A stretch of DNA of 12,137 nt from Candidatus Bathyarchaeota archaeon (GCA_014730055.1 WJIV01000147.1:1-12137); one strand, 5' to 3'; shown: positions 1 to 6,623, counted from the stretch's first letter. Notes: generated by a model from the letters alone, not told the origin. Made by a program: numbers and translations.

Positions 1-87
1 AATAATTGGATAATAAAAGACTGGGTTCTCTGGATGAATATACCACTGCATTTTTTATTCTAGGGTGCGGTATTTGGTTAAATTCTG

Positions 88-93
88 GGTGAT
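88..93 (+). promoter_or_regulatory. Ribosome binding site deciding a TTG start
   Basis: GGTGAT lies five bases before the TTG at 99 and matches the anti-Shine-Dalgarno end of archaeal 16S rRNA. It supports TTG as the true start of the MFS gene, since there is no nearby ATG with such a site. Confidence 0.6.
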
Positions 94-98
94 ATTGC

Positions 99-1328
99 TT
101 GAGCATTGAAACTGATGTGGGCTATCTTAGACAGATGGTATCACCCTTTAAGGACAAGGGCTTCTCACTGATATTCCTGACGACCGTCACGGCGTCCCTA
201 GGGGATATGTTTATGGATGTCTCATCTGGGTGGCTGGTGCTAGAGCTAACCGACTCGCCGCTATCACTGGGCCTGTTCTGGGCGGTTCGCTCCTCGCCTA
301 ACCTTTTATTTGGTATGGTGGGCGGCGCAACCACGGATAAGATGGACCGGCAGAGGCTGCTGATTATCTGTTATTCCCTTTACACGGTTTGTGGCCTGCT
401 TTTTGGTTTTTTAATCGTCTCTGGCTACATCCAGCTGATCCATGCCATAGCCCTGATATTCATAAGGGGGATCATCAGGACCTTTGAGAATCCCTCTCGC
501 CAGTCCTTCATTGTAGACATAGTTGGACGGAAAAACGCCATGAACGGCATATCCCTCAACGCCGTAGGGATGAGAGGAATAGGCATAGTTGGCGGCGCTA
601 TGGCAGGTTTAATTATAGAGCTCTTTGGAAAGGAGTGGCCATTCTTTATACTTGCTGGGCTGTTCGTATTATCGATCATACTAGTAGGCTCTATCAGAGG
701 TGTTGAGACCAAGAGGACCGCTCAGGAACTCTCCGTTTGGAGAAACCTAGAGGAAGGCATCCTAATAGTGCGTCAAAATAGAATCGTGCTGGCGTTAATG
801 TTAATGGCTGCTACCTGTGAGATGTTTGGATTTTCATTCCCCGTGCTGGTCCCTGTTTTCGCCAGGGATATACTCAAGGTAGGAGCAGTTGGGAACGGGA
901 TGATTAACGCCTTCAGGTCAGGGGGAGGGCTTATCGCTAGCCTTGTCCTAGCCAGCCTGGGAGATTTCAGGCACAAGGGTAAGCTACTTTTAGGGATGTA
1001 CCTGATGTTTGGGGTCGGGTTGATACTTTACGCAAATTCCCCCGTCTATGCGTTGGCTCTAATCTTCATTGGGATCGTAGGGGTATCAGCCGCGGGTCAT
1101 GATGCCATGTCCCAGATACTGCTCCAGCTGAATGTCAATGAGGAACAAAGAGGCCGGGCGATGGGTATCTGGCAGTTAAGTATCGGGTTCGGAGTAATTG
1201 GCAGTATTACTCTCGGTACACTGGCAGAAATTTACGGTGTACGGTTCGCTCAAAGCATGTTCGGAGGTATAATGGTGATAATTTTGACCTTGATGTACGT
1301 CTCAGTGCCAAAACTAAAACAACTGTAG
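99..1328 (+). CDS. MFS transporter, MFS_3/drug-exporter type
   Basis: This is a 409-residue multi-pass inner-membrane transporter of the major facilitator superfamily, with the usual length and about 12 hydrophobic segments. The cytoplasmic motif-A-like loop between helices 2 and 3 is visible at residues 75-86 (GG..TD..DRQR). The stretch ENPSRQSFIVDIV at 130-142 matches the NP(A/S)RQ block of the MFS_3 (EntS-like) exporter branch. Members usually export drugs or siderophores by proton antiport; the substrate here cannot be told. The TTG start is chosen because GGTGAT at 88-93 lies five bases upstream as a good archaeal ribosome site. A TATA-like stretch lies near 38-46. The gene stands alone and converges on the reductase to its right. 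Its GC content is clearly higher than that of most of the window, which may reflect a different origin. Confidence 0.93.
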   Translation: MSIETDVGYLRQMVSPFKDKGFSLIFLTTVTASLGDMFMDVSSGWLVLELTDSPLSLGLFWAVRSSPNLLFGMVGGATTDKMDRQRLLIICYSLYTVCGLLFGFLIVSGYIQLIHAIALIFIRGIIRTFENPSRQSFIVDIVGRKNAMNGISLNAVGMRGIGIVGGAMAGLIIELFGKEWPFFILAGLFVLSIILVGSIRGVETKRTAQELSVWRNLEEGILIVRQNRIVLALMLMAATCEMFGFSFPVLVPVFARDILKVGAVGNGMINAFRSGGGLIASLVLASLGDFRHKGKLLLGMYLMFGVGLILYANSPVYALALIFIGIVGVSAAGHDAMSQILLQLNVNEEQRGRAMGIWQLSIGFGVIGSITLGTLAEIYGVRFAQSMFGGIMVIILTLMYVSVPKLKQL

Positions 1329-1362
1329 TATATAGAAGCTTAATGCTGAGTAGGATATTAGA

Positions 1363-1368
1363 TTTTTT
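1363..1368 (+). terminator. T-run terminator after the MFS gene
   Basis: A run of six T follows the MFS stop codon by about 35 bases in a low-GC spacer between convergent genes. Archaeal termination commonly occurs at such T-runs without a hairpin. Confidence 0.35.
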
Positions 1369-1426
1369 GATGTATCTTGCATAGTCTTTTCAGAATTAAA
1401 GTTCAATTATTATTAAAATTATAATC

Positions 1427-2508
1427 TCATTTTAGTTGAGTGCACATAGTCTCTCCATCTATAAGCAAACAAGCACTGCAATAGATACAATCCGAAGATT
1501 CCTTTTCTCCCATTCTCCACCTGTTAATTAGATCAGGTTCACGAAGAAGCGGACGACACAACCCTATATAATCGGCATCCTCAGATTCAATAATTTCCTC
1601 AGCCACAATAAGTGATTTGATACCACCAGTAAGGATGAGGGGAGTCTCTAGTTCCTGCTTCAGCTGTCTCGAGACCTCAAGATAATACACATTATCATAG
1701 CTAGTTCTACAGGGGCTCCAATCCAATCCATAAGTATTCCAACCCCAACTCACACCACCACTTAGCTCTATAGCGTCAAAACCCATGGTTCAAAGATAGA
1801 TGCCGTCTCAATAGCGTCCATAGTTGAGGTCCCACCCTCGAGAAAATCGGTCACATTCATCTTAATCATTACGGGATAATCATCACCAACGAACTCTCGT
1901 ACTTCTTCGTATATTTCACATGCTAATCGAGCTCGATTTTCAACGTTTCCACCGTACTCATCTTCTCGTTTATTGTAGATGGGTGATAGAAATTGGCTTA
2001 TAAGATATCCATGAGCCGCATGTAACTGAACTCCATCAAAACCTGCTTTCTTAGCTCTGTTAGCAGCTGCTCCAAACGCTGATTTGATTTCCTCAATATC
2101 CCTCGGCGTCATTTCTCTGGTATTCGGGTTAGTTTTGTCGCTTACTGAGGAAGAGATTGGATATGTTCCAGTTAGGTCGAGGTTTGATGTTGTTCCTCCA
2201 TGATTTAGCTGAGCTACAATTTTTCCGTTATTTTTCTTCACTTTTTTCACTAATACTGCAAGTTTGGGAATATAGGCGTCTGAGTATAGAAAGAGTTGTT
2301 GAGCGGATATTCGTCCATTTGGATGGACGCCTACGTGTCCTGATATGATTAAACCGACACCACCTTCAACTAGTTCCATTATATGTTCGGTTAGCTTTGG
2401 TGTGACGTATCCTTGTTTATCTGCTTTTCCCGATCCTGTTGCTGATCGTATAAATCGATTTTCTAGTTCTAGACCCTTGATACTTGTTGAATCCCATACC
2501 GAAGGCAT
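1427..2508 (-). pseudogene. NADH:flavin oxidoreductase (old yellow enzyme family), split by a frameshift
   Basis: Two overlapping frames together make an old yellow enzyme TIM barrel of about 360 residues, the normal size without an extra NAD(P) domain. The first part (246 residues from 2508) has LELENRFIRSAT near the start, QLNHGG at 100-105, HAAHGYLISQFLSP at 163-176 and the NKREDEYGGNVENRAR block at 179-194. The second part (from 1786) continues with GFDAIELSGG, the phosphate-binding TGGI and the GLCRPLLREPDL block. It ends with four cysteines spaced C-x2-C-x2-C-x8-C, like the iron-sulfur site of the dienoyl-CoA-reductase branch. The frame breaks at 1787-1790: after GAA (Glu240) one base is missing before ATGGGTTTT. 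Intact relatives use FMN to reduce enoyl or xenobiotic substrates. The break could be real decay or a sequencing error. ATG 2508 fits the family start. Confidence 0.9.
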
Positions 2509-2542
2509 GCCTATTAGTTGGATGGATGTGAGGATAAAATCA

Positions 2543-2553
2543 TCGATATAAGA
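2543..2553 (-). promoter_or_regulatory. TATA-box promoter of the reductase
   Basis: TCTTATATCGA on the minus strand is centred about 41 bases before ATG 2508. An archaeal start about 25 bases downstream would leave a leader of roughly 15 bases. No strong ribosome site is visible. Confidence 0.4.
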
Positions 2554-2672
2554 TTTGGGCTGGTTTTCTGGAGATCATCTCTAGGTGGAGTATGCAAGAT
2601 TTTTTGCTGGTTTTTTAATCATTTATATTAGTTTAGTTAACTGATGAAAAATGAGAGAACAGGTTTCTTGCC

Positions 2673-2957
2673 TCAGATAATTTCACAGACTGGCACATAT
2701 TCACATACTTTTTCAAACTTATCCTTCATTTTGACGAAAACTATATTACAGTGAGCCTTCTCAATAGCTTCTTTAGATTTCCACCCAAATACTTCAATAA
2801 AAGCACCGTCTTTAGACTGCATCACAATAGCCCTTCTATCAGTGACGAGGCCTTCAGCACGAAGACCAACAAGACGATCCTTTATTAATTCAGCTAATTC
2901 TTTTTCTTTCCCGTTAAAGGGTTTTTATCCCACTATTACAATTCGTACAGAATACAT
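2673..2957 (-). pseudogene. Small dimeric alpha/beta-barrel protein with an in-frame TAA
   Basis: One open frame of 94 codons runs from ATG 2957 to TGA 2673-2675 but is interrupted by TAA at codon 11 (2925-2927). Reading through gives MYSVRIVIVG-stop-KPFNGKEKEL, then GLRAEGLVTDRRAIVMQSKD, IEVFGWKS.EAIEKAH and EKVCEYVPV. These blocks resemble a bacterial family of about 95-residue ferredoxin-fold proteins related to antibiotic-biosynthesis monooxygenases (recalled by pattern, not searched). The stop falls at the normally hydrophobic end of strand 1, where one A-to-T change would give TTA (Leu). The rest of the frame is clean, so the lesion is recent or an error. No good internal start restores the first strand. 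The gene lies upstream of the broken reductase on the same strand, 164 bases away. Confidence 0.7.
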
Positions 2958-2980
2958 ATTTACTCAAGAAAGTTGCTTCT

Positions 2981-2990
2981 TTAAAATAAA
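2981..2990 (-). promoter_or_regulatory. TATA-like box of the small barrel gene
   Basis: TTTATTTTAA on the minus strand is centred about 28 bases before ATG 2957, the spacing expected for a nearly leaderless archaeal transcript. Confidence 0.35.
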
Positions 2991-3069
2991 TAGAACCAAA
3001 AAAATTGGAGATGGTTTGCGGGAGATATTTCTAGAAAGGGTAGATTTAGAACCCTTCACTTATATTTTA

Positions 3070-3083
3070 TACGTAATTACGTA
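3070..3083. repeat. 14-bp perfect palindrome, possible operator
   Basis: TACGTAATTACGTA is a perfect palindrome in the 253-base gap between the divergent small-barrel and collar genes. It is about 110 bases before the collar TATA box and 80 bases beyond the other promoter. It could bind a dimeric regulator, but its distance from both boxes is large. Confidence 0.35.
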
Positions 3084-3181
3084 CAATATGTTAGGATAAA
3101 GTCATCAAATATTTCCTTAATTTTATTGTGAATATATTTTTAGCACCATTTAAGCTAGTCATGCACGCAATGCCGATATCT

Positions 3182-3190
3182 TTTATAAAT
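3182..3190 (+). promoter_or_regulatory. Leaderless TATA promoter of the collar gene
   Basis: TTTATAAAT is an excellent archaeal TATA box. Its centre lies about 25 bases before ATG 3211, so transcription should start at or next to the start codon. No ribosome site is present, which agrees with leaderless translation. Confidence 0.6.
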
Positions 3191-3210
3191 ACAAAGATGA
3201 GAGTTAATCC

Positions 3211-3498
3211 ATGTCTGAACCTTTTATTGGAGAAATCAGAATCGTAGCATTTGATTACGCCCCAAGAGGATTCGCCTTATGTGAAGGTCAATTATTACAA
3301 ATCTCACAGCATCAAGCACTTTTCTCGTTATTAGGAACCACTTATGGAGGAGATGGTCGAACAACATTTGCACTCCCAGATTTAAAAGAGAGTTTTCCAC
3401 AAAAAAATAGAGAACGAACAGCACAAACACGTAAACAAAGTCAGAAGGGAATACGTTACGTGATAGCACTCGAAGGGTTATTCCCTAGTCGTACCTAA
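3211..3498 (+). CDS. Miniature tail-collar-domain protein
   Basis: The 95-residue product begins like phage tail-collar (PF07484, microcystin-dependent MdpB-like) proteins. Residues 4-58 contain PFIGEIR, APRGFALCEGQLL, ISQHQALFSLLGTTYGGDG and RTTFALPDL, all family hallmarks. The usual protein is about 170-180 residues. Here the collar joins after a short charged linker (59-80, rich in K, R and Q) straight to RYVIALEGLFPSRT, which matches the family C-terminus (ALQGIFPSR). About 80 central residues are therefore absent while both ends and the reading frame survive. It could be a functional small form or an in-frame deletion remnant. Family members are found in phage tails and as cargo-like proteins in bacteria. 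No other phage or injection-system gene is nearby. The function in this archaeon is unknown. Confidence 0.75.
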   Translation: MSEPFIGEIRIVAFDYAPRGFALCEGQLLQISQHQALFSLLGTTYGGDGRTTFALPDLKESFPQKNRERTAQTRKQSQKGIRYVIALEGLFPSRT

Positions 3499-3512
3499 GG
3501 ATCTAGCGATTA

Positions 3513-3626
3513 CTAATAATAGAACCAATCAAGGACATAGCTAGATAATATCAGAACAACGATTATAGTACCTAAAGGTACCACCCATTTCATAATCAAG
3601 CGAGGTATCCAATTCTTTTCTGACAA
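3513..3626 (-). CDS. 37-residue single-span membrane peptide
   Basis: A TTG-started frame of 37 codons ends with two stops in a row (TAG TAA). Residues 10-32 form one membrane helix (LIMKWVVPLGTIIVVLILSS and beyond) between a basic, Trp-containing head and an aromatic tail (DWFYY). The start lies seven bases after the stop of the MbtH-like gene, and a purine-rich GAGG/AAGG stretch sits within that gene's last codons, so the two are probably translated together. The tail loosely recalls the last helix of sodium:neurotransmitter symporters, so an exon-like remnant of a lost transporter is an alternative. No family is recognised. It is real mainly on hydrophobic pattern and spacing. Confidence 0.4.
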   Translation of the reverse strand: MSEKNWIPRLIMKWVVPLGTIIVVLILSSYVLDWFYY

Positions 3627-3633
3627 GTGAACT

Positions 3634-3834
3634 CTACCTTTTCCTCAAAGAGACCCTAGTTCTATCCGTCCAAACCTCTTCAATATAATCCACACATTCT
3701 TTTTTCAAGCCCTGTTTACCTGTATCTACCCACCCATCTGGAGTTTTCTTTTTTACTGACCATATTTTATATTGATTTCTAGAATCTTTGATTACTTTAT
3801 ACGCCTGTTTGTCTTCTTCTTCATCCCAAGCCAA
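3634..3834 (-). CDS. MbtH-like protein
   Basis: The 66-residue product has the length and pattern of MbtH-like proteins (PF03621), small partners that stabilise and activate adenylation domains of non-ribosomal peptide synthetases in the cytoplasm. Visible are N20-Q21-Y22..W25, the P32-x-GW35 turn, G42, ECVDYIEE at 46-53 and WTD at 55-57 followed by SLR. The two tryptophans that grip the adenylation domain (W25, W35) are kept. The Ser before the first Trp is Lys23, the Pro after it is Ser26, and the RP after WTD is lost, so it is divergent. No peptide-synthetase gene occurs in the window. The start is TTG 3834, three codons after an in-frame TGA; no clear ribosome site is seen. A TATA-like stretch lies near 3888-3900. 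MbtH-like proteins are unusual in archaea. Confidence 0.7.
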   Translation of the reverse strand: MAWDEEEDKQAYKVIKDSRNQYKIWSVKKKTPDGWVDTGKQGLKKECVDYIEEVWTDRTRVSLRKR

Positions 3835-4089
3835 TGCAATTCAACTACTATGAATAAGTCTTGGATATTCTAAAGCTTTGTCTGCAAGCACATATATTTA
3901 ATATAATTCTTTGGATAGAATAACTAGATCGAATTCCAGGCATGGATTTTATTCATCTTATAGTGTGGATAAAACCATCGATTATATTATCTTTCAACCG
4001 ATACTCTAGGGTCATAAAACGGGCCTGGATTATTCGAATAGTCCCTGGTTTAATAAAGTAAATGCGTATTATCGAGTTGGTTGATAAAT

Positions 4090-4479
4090 TCACGAGGTAT
4101 TATTACTTTTCTTAGTACCATGAGAAACTTTATGCATAATCCACCATTTATCGTCCAATTTCATGAGATTAAAGTAATCGATGTACCGCACTTTTTCGCA
4201 TTCCAGTCGAATTTTGGCTGATCCTACGTTTCCTGTGATATCGACATAGTATATTTCGGTCTCCCAGTTCAGACTTTCTTCAGAATCTTTTGGGTCGTAC
4301 CAGGAATAGTACTTGTTTTTGTCTACAATTTGAAGCGATCCTTCTTGATCTAACATGAAAAACTTCCATTCATCATGTAAAATCCCGTCATAGTATCTGT
4401 AATCGTGTTTAGCATGTCCTTCATGATAATGATCCATTATCGCTTTCTTGATCTTTTTGACTTCCTCAGAGTCGGTCAT
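4090..4479 (-). CDS. SnoaL/NTF2-like putative lumazine-binding protein
   Basis: This 129-residue protein has the length and pattern of the NTF2-fold family annotated as putative lumazine-binding (PF12893). It opens with a long helix (EEVKKIKKAIMDHYHEGHAK), followed by the D.RYYDGILHDEWKFF segment and a central charged region. It ends with the strands YVDITGNVGSAKIRLE and RYIDYFNLMKLDDKWWIMHKV, the last being the family's most typical block. Such proteins form dimers with a conical ligand pocket; the ligand and any enzyme activity are unknown. ATG 4479 is preceded by a weak AGAGAT site and by an AT-rich TATA-like stretch near 4515-4524. It has a spacing of over 250 bases to the next gene in its direction, so it is probably monocistronic. 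Confidence 0.8.
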   Translation of the reverse strand: MTDSEEVKKIKKAIMDHYHEGHAKHDYRYYDGILHDEWKFFMLDQEGSLQIVDKNKYYSWYDPKDSEESLNWETEIYYVDITGNVGSAKIRLECEKVRYIDYFNLMKLDDKWWIMHKVSHGTKKSNNTS

Positions 4480-4789
4480 CTCTAGTTATCTCTTAAAAGT
4501 GTACCAATTTTTATCAAATAAAAATTTAGCGAAAGAATTATTGAGTAAAGGTGGAATCTTGTGGTCTCAGTGAGTACGAAAGTAGTATCTTGTTTAATTT
4601 TTGTGAAATCTTTGAATTTTTTTGAATGTTTAGGAGAATCTTTGAAATATATTATAGATTTAGAGGTAACTGTTAATTCACTGTGTTTATCACAATATTT
4701 TGGTAAAAGCATATCTGGACTAAATTTTTACATATTGATGCCTTTGAGATATGATATCTGGGAGAAGGGAGCTGTTTTAGTTTATTCCC
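4480..4789. other. 310-base AT-rich intergenic stretch
   Basis: This gap holds the promoter of the NTF2-like gene at its left end. It also contains two overlapping frames on opposite strands (about 76 and 78 codons). Neither has a ribosome site, a known motif or a protein-like pattern, and both are biased by a T-rich plus strand. I see no convincing gene, RNA or repeat in it. Confidence 0.5.
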
Positions 4790-5413
4790 CTACCTGAACT
4801 CTGTTACCATATCCACAGAAAGCCTTTTCGGTGGACTCTTCCTCAGTTCACCTTTTTCAGGGAACCCTAATGATACAGCTGCGACAAGCTCCCAGGGGTA
4901 ACTGAAATAATCTTCCAACTCGTCTTTCACATAATAAAAATCATTTATCCAGAGGCCACCCAAACCCAGACTATGAGCGCATAACAACATATTCTGAATT
5001 GCGGCAGAAACACCCTGTAGCTCAACCATAAGCATAACTCTATCAGGATCAGAGAAAAAGCTCATGAACTGTTCCGCACTTTCTCTTATATCTGGATCTG
5101 AGTAATCACTTCCCTTGTTCCAAACAAGTATCAAAACCGGTGCATTTTTCATTATATTACATGTGCTTAAGGCGGATCCAATGGATTTATTTCCATATTT
5201 TTCTGAGAGTTTAATCAATAGTTTTTCTATTAAACTTGTGATCTTATTTTTTTCCTTACCTGTTAAAACCGTGAATCTCCATGTCTGCCCATTGTCAGCG
5301 GAAGGCGCATATATAGCAGCTTGGATTATTTTTCTAATAGCCTCATTAGAAACAGGTTTCCCCTCAAACTTTCGTACACTTCTTCTCATCCTTATTGCTT
5401 CTTCTACAAGCAT
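4790..5413 (-). CDS. Nitroreductase family protein
   Basis: From ATG 5413 the product is 207 residues, typical for FMN-dependent nitroreductases. The FMN-binding RMRRSVRKF is at residues 8-16, APSADNGQTWRF at 36-47 matches the (P)S..N.Q.W block, and GLGGLWI at 150-156 is the late flavin-contacting loop. SLGFPEKG at 181-188 is the family's LG.P end block. Such enzymes act as cytoplasmic homodimers and reduce nitroaromatics, quinones or flavins with NAD(P)H; the substrate here is unknown. A longer frame opens at GTG 5455, but that codon abuts the TATA box at 5456-5466. ATG 5413 has GTGATC three bases before it, so it is preferred. The gene is divergent from the small barrel gene at 5663. Confidence 0.92.
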   Translation of the reverse strand: MLVEEAIRMRRSVRKFEGKPVSNEAIRKIIQAAIYAPSADNGQTWRFTVLTGKEKNKITSLIEKLLIKLSEKYGNKSIGSALSTCNIMKNAPVLILVWNKGSDYSDPDIRESAEQFMSFFSDPDRVMLMVELQGVSAAIQNMLLCAHSLGLGGLWINDFYYVKDELEDYFSYPWELVAAVSLGFPEKGELRKSPPKRLSVDMVTEFR

Positions 5414-5455
5414 TATGATCACATTTACAATAATATGCAAAGGAAAGTTTGACAC

Positions 5456-5466
5456 AGTATAAATTT
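5456..5466 (-). promoter_or_regulatory. TATA-box promoter of the nitroreductase
   Basis: AAATTTATACT on the minus strand is centred about 48 bases before ATG 5413. It predicts a leader of about 20 bases that includes the GTGATC ribosome site at 5417-5422. Confidence 0.5.
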
Positions 5467-5574
5467 GTTATTAAATGTTTTCAAAGACCCAAAAAAAGAT
5501 ACATCTTACCTATGTAATATCAGTATTTCCGGTACAGGAAGTAATCGACATACCTGTTATTACAGCTTATTCAA

Positions 5575-5586
5575 CAAGGATCCTTG
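5575..5586. repeat. 12-bp palindrome in the leader of the DUF3303-like gene
   Basis: CAAGGATCCTTG is a perfect palindrome, flanked by a further TTCAA/TTGAA pair. It lies four bases before the larger inverted repeat at 5590-5617 and shares its CTTGA half. Confidence 0.4.
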
Positions 5587-5589
5587 AAG

Positions 5590-5617
5590 GTACTTGATTA
5601 GGTCTAGGATCAAGTAC
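5590..5617. repeat. Inverted repeat, 9-bp arms, 10-base loop
   Basis: GTACTTGAT and ATCAAGTAC are perfect complements around a 10-base loop, 46 bases before ATG 5663. It may be an operator or a stem in the mRNA leader. It is not followed by a T-run, so it is unlikely to be a terminator. Confidence 0.5.
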
Positions 5618-5662
5618 GACTTCGGGTTCCAAAATAGGAGCCACTTAAAGGAGATTAGAAAA

Positions 5663-5968
5663 ATGAAAGTAATAAAGCATTACGAGTTCGCGATAGCAGA
5701 ACAGGACGAAATGCTACAAATATGGGGAGAGTACCTTGAAAGAAGCAAAAAGAATCCTGAGAAGTATCCAAAATACATCGCAGGACCCTTTATTGTTGCT
5801 CAGACGAGCGAAATGATGAAAGGAGTATCAATAATGGAAATCGATAATGACGAACAGCTAGTAAATTATATACTGGACTTATCACCACCACTGAAAGCAA
5901 AATTTGAGCTTCTATACGACTCAAGCAGCTACATTCCGATTTATATGGAACGAAAAAACAAGTCCTGA
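5663..5968 (+). CDS. Small ferredoxin-fold protein, DUF3303-like
   Basis: The 101-residue product starts at ATG 5663, which has GGAGAT at 5650-5655, seven bases upstream; a longer frame from 5594 lacks such a site. The order strand (MKVIKHYEFA), helix (12-30), strand (IVAQTSEMMKGVSIMEID), helix (DEQLVNYILDLSPPLK) and end strand (FELL...YIPIYM) fits a dimeric alpha/beta barrel. It resembles the DUF3303 group in the MEID.DEQL.NYI pattern, but this is a resemblance by eye and the specific family is uncertain. No catalytic residue is evident. The leader carries two inverted repeats that may regulate it. It converges on the duplicated-domain gene, separated by 21 bases. Confidence 0.7.
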   Translation: MKVIKHYEFAIAEQDEMLQIWGEYLERSKKNPEKYPKYIAGPFIVAQTSEMMKGVSIMEIDNDEQLVNYILDLSPPLKAKFELLYDSSSYIPIYMERKNKS

Positions 5969-5984
5969 GAATATTAAATCAACC

Positions 5985-5991
5985 TTTTTTT
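5985..5991 (+). terminator. T-run between convergent genes
   Basis: Seven T in a row lie 17 bases after the TGA of the plus-strand gene and reach into the last codon of the minus-strand gene. This is a plausible archaeal T-run terminator. Confidence 0.35.
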
Positions 5992-6580
5992 ATATCTTTT
6001 CGTATAACTTGAATAATCTCTCAACAGTAAATAATACATTCTCTGGGCGTCCAACAGCCCTACCTGAAATTATATCCATCTCCGTTAAATCTCTCATCGA
6101 TTTGTACATGAAAAAATGAGCCCAGTTGTATCTCTCACTTGCTGGGGCATACTGGCCTAATAACCAGCAATTTTCATTTTCTCGGAAAATTTCAGAAATT
6201 GAGTTAAAGTATCGCTGGATACCTTTATCTATCCCATCCCAAACACTTAGCTCTATTTCCAAGTACTTCATTGGGTTGTTGTTTTTCGGCTTTGGGGTTC
6301 TTATTCGCTCGACGTAAACTCTATTTATTTTTTGAGTAATTTGGTCTCTAAATACTAGATATTTTTTCTCTATTGTTTCTTCAACTTTTTGCCATGTTTC
6401 GAGTTCATCTACATTTAATAGATATGTCCAGTGCCAATTCTCAGTTAAAGGTATATATAATCCAAGCAATTCAGCGTTATCTATTAGATAACATGCTTCT
6501 TTTACAGTATTATAGTAATCTTTAATGTCATCATACTTGTTCTTAAGATTCAAACTAGTTAGGATAATGTACCCGACCAT
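5990..6580 (-). CDS. Protein with a tandem-duplicated ~90-residue domain
   Basis: The 196-residue soluble protein consists of two similar halves, residues about 3-92 and 104-196, joined by a basic, Pro/Asn-rich linker (RIRTPKPKNNN). The halves align at YYNTVKE/YFNSISE, LLGLYIPLTENWHW/LLGQYAPASERYNW, and the following strand and helix. Each half has a strand-helix-strand-helix look suggestive of a ferredoxin-like or dimeric-barrel domain, so the single chain may mimic a dimer. I recognise no named family. The start at ATG 6580 has AGGTG a few bases upstream and a TATA box at 6613-6623, so boundaries are good. It follows the regulator gene on the same strand with its own promoter. Function is unknown; a small-molecule-binding or stress role is only a guess. 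Confidence 0.75.
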   Translation of the reverse strand: MVGYIILTSLNLKNKYDDIKDYYNTVKEACYLIDNAELLGLYIPLTENWHWTYLLNVDELETWQKVEETIEKKYLVFRDQITQKINRVYVERIRTPKPKNNNPMKYLEIELSVWDGIDKGIQRYFNSISEIFRENENCWLLGQYAPASERYNWAHFFMYKSMRDLTEMDIISGRAVGRPENVLFTVERLFKLYEKI

Positions 6581-6612
6581 TTACACCTACTCGCAATATA
6601 GCATATAGAGGG

Positions 6613-6623
6613 CTATTATATTG
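6613..6623 (-). promoter_or_regulatory. TATA-box promoter of the duplicated-domain gene
   Basis: CAATATAATAG on the minus strand is centred 38 bases before ATG 6580. It gives a leader of about 13 bases that holds the AGGTG ribosome site. Confidence 0.5.

Noticed and set aside
1..98. Possible end of an upstream gene (frame 1 open to TAG at 61-63)
   Set aside because: Only 20 codons with no recognisable pattern; cannot be told from chance.
1784..1794. Programmed frameshift in the old yellow enzyme
   Set aside because: No slippery heptamer, no following structure seen, and this family is not known to use frameshifting.
3036..3056. AAGGGT/ACCCTT inverted repeat with a 9-base loop
   Set aside because: Six-base arms in AT-rich DNA and no relation to a gene end; too weak.
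2842..3099. 85-codon plus frame opposite the small barrel gene
   Set aside because: It is antisense to a frame with clear family blocks and its own sequence is low-complexity basic residues.
3953..4093. 46-codon minus frame whose GTG overlaps the stop of the NTF2-like gene
   Set aside because: The GTGA overlap is tempting, but the product has no protein-like pattern and no clear ribosome site; kept out as chance.
4482..4797. Opposing frames of 76 and 78 codons (4482-4712 minus, 4561-4797 plus)
   Set aside because: No ribosome site, no recognisable motif, T-rich composition explains the open frames, and they overlap each other.
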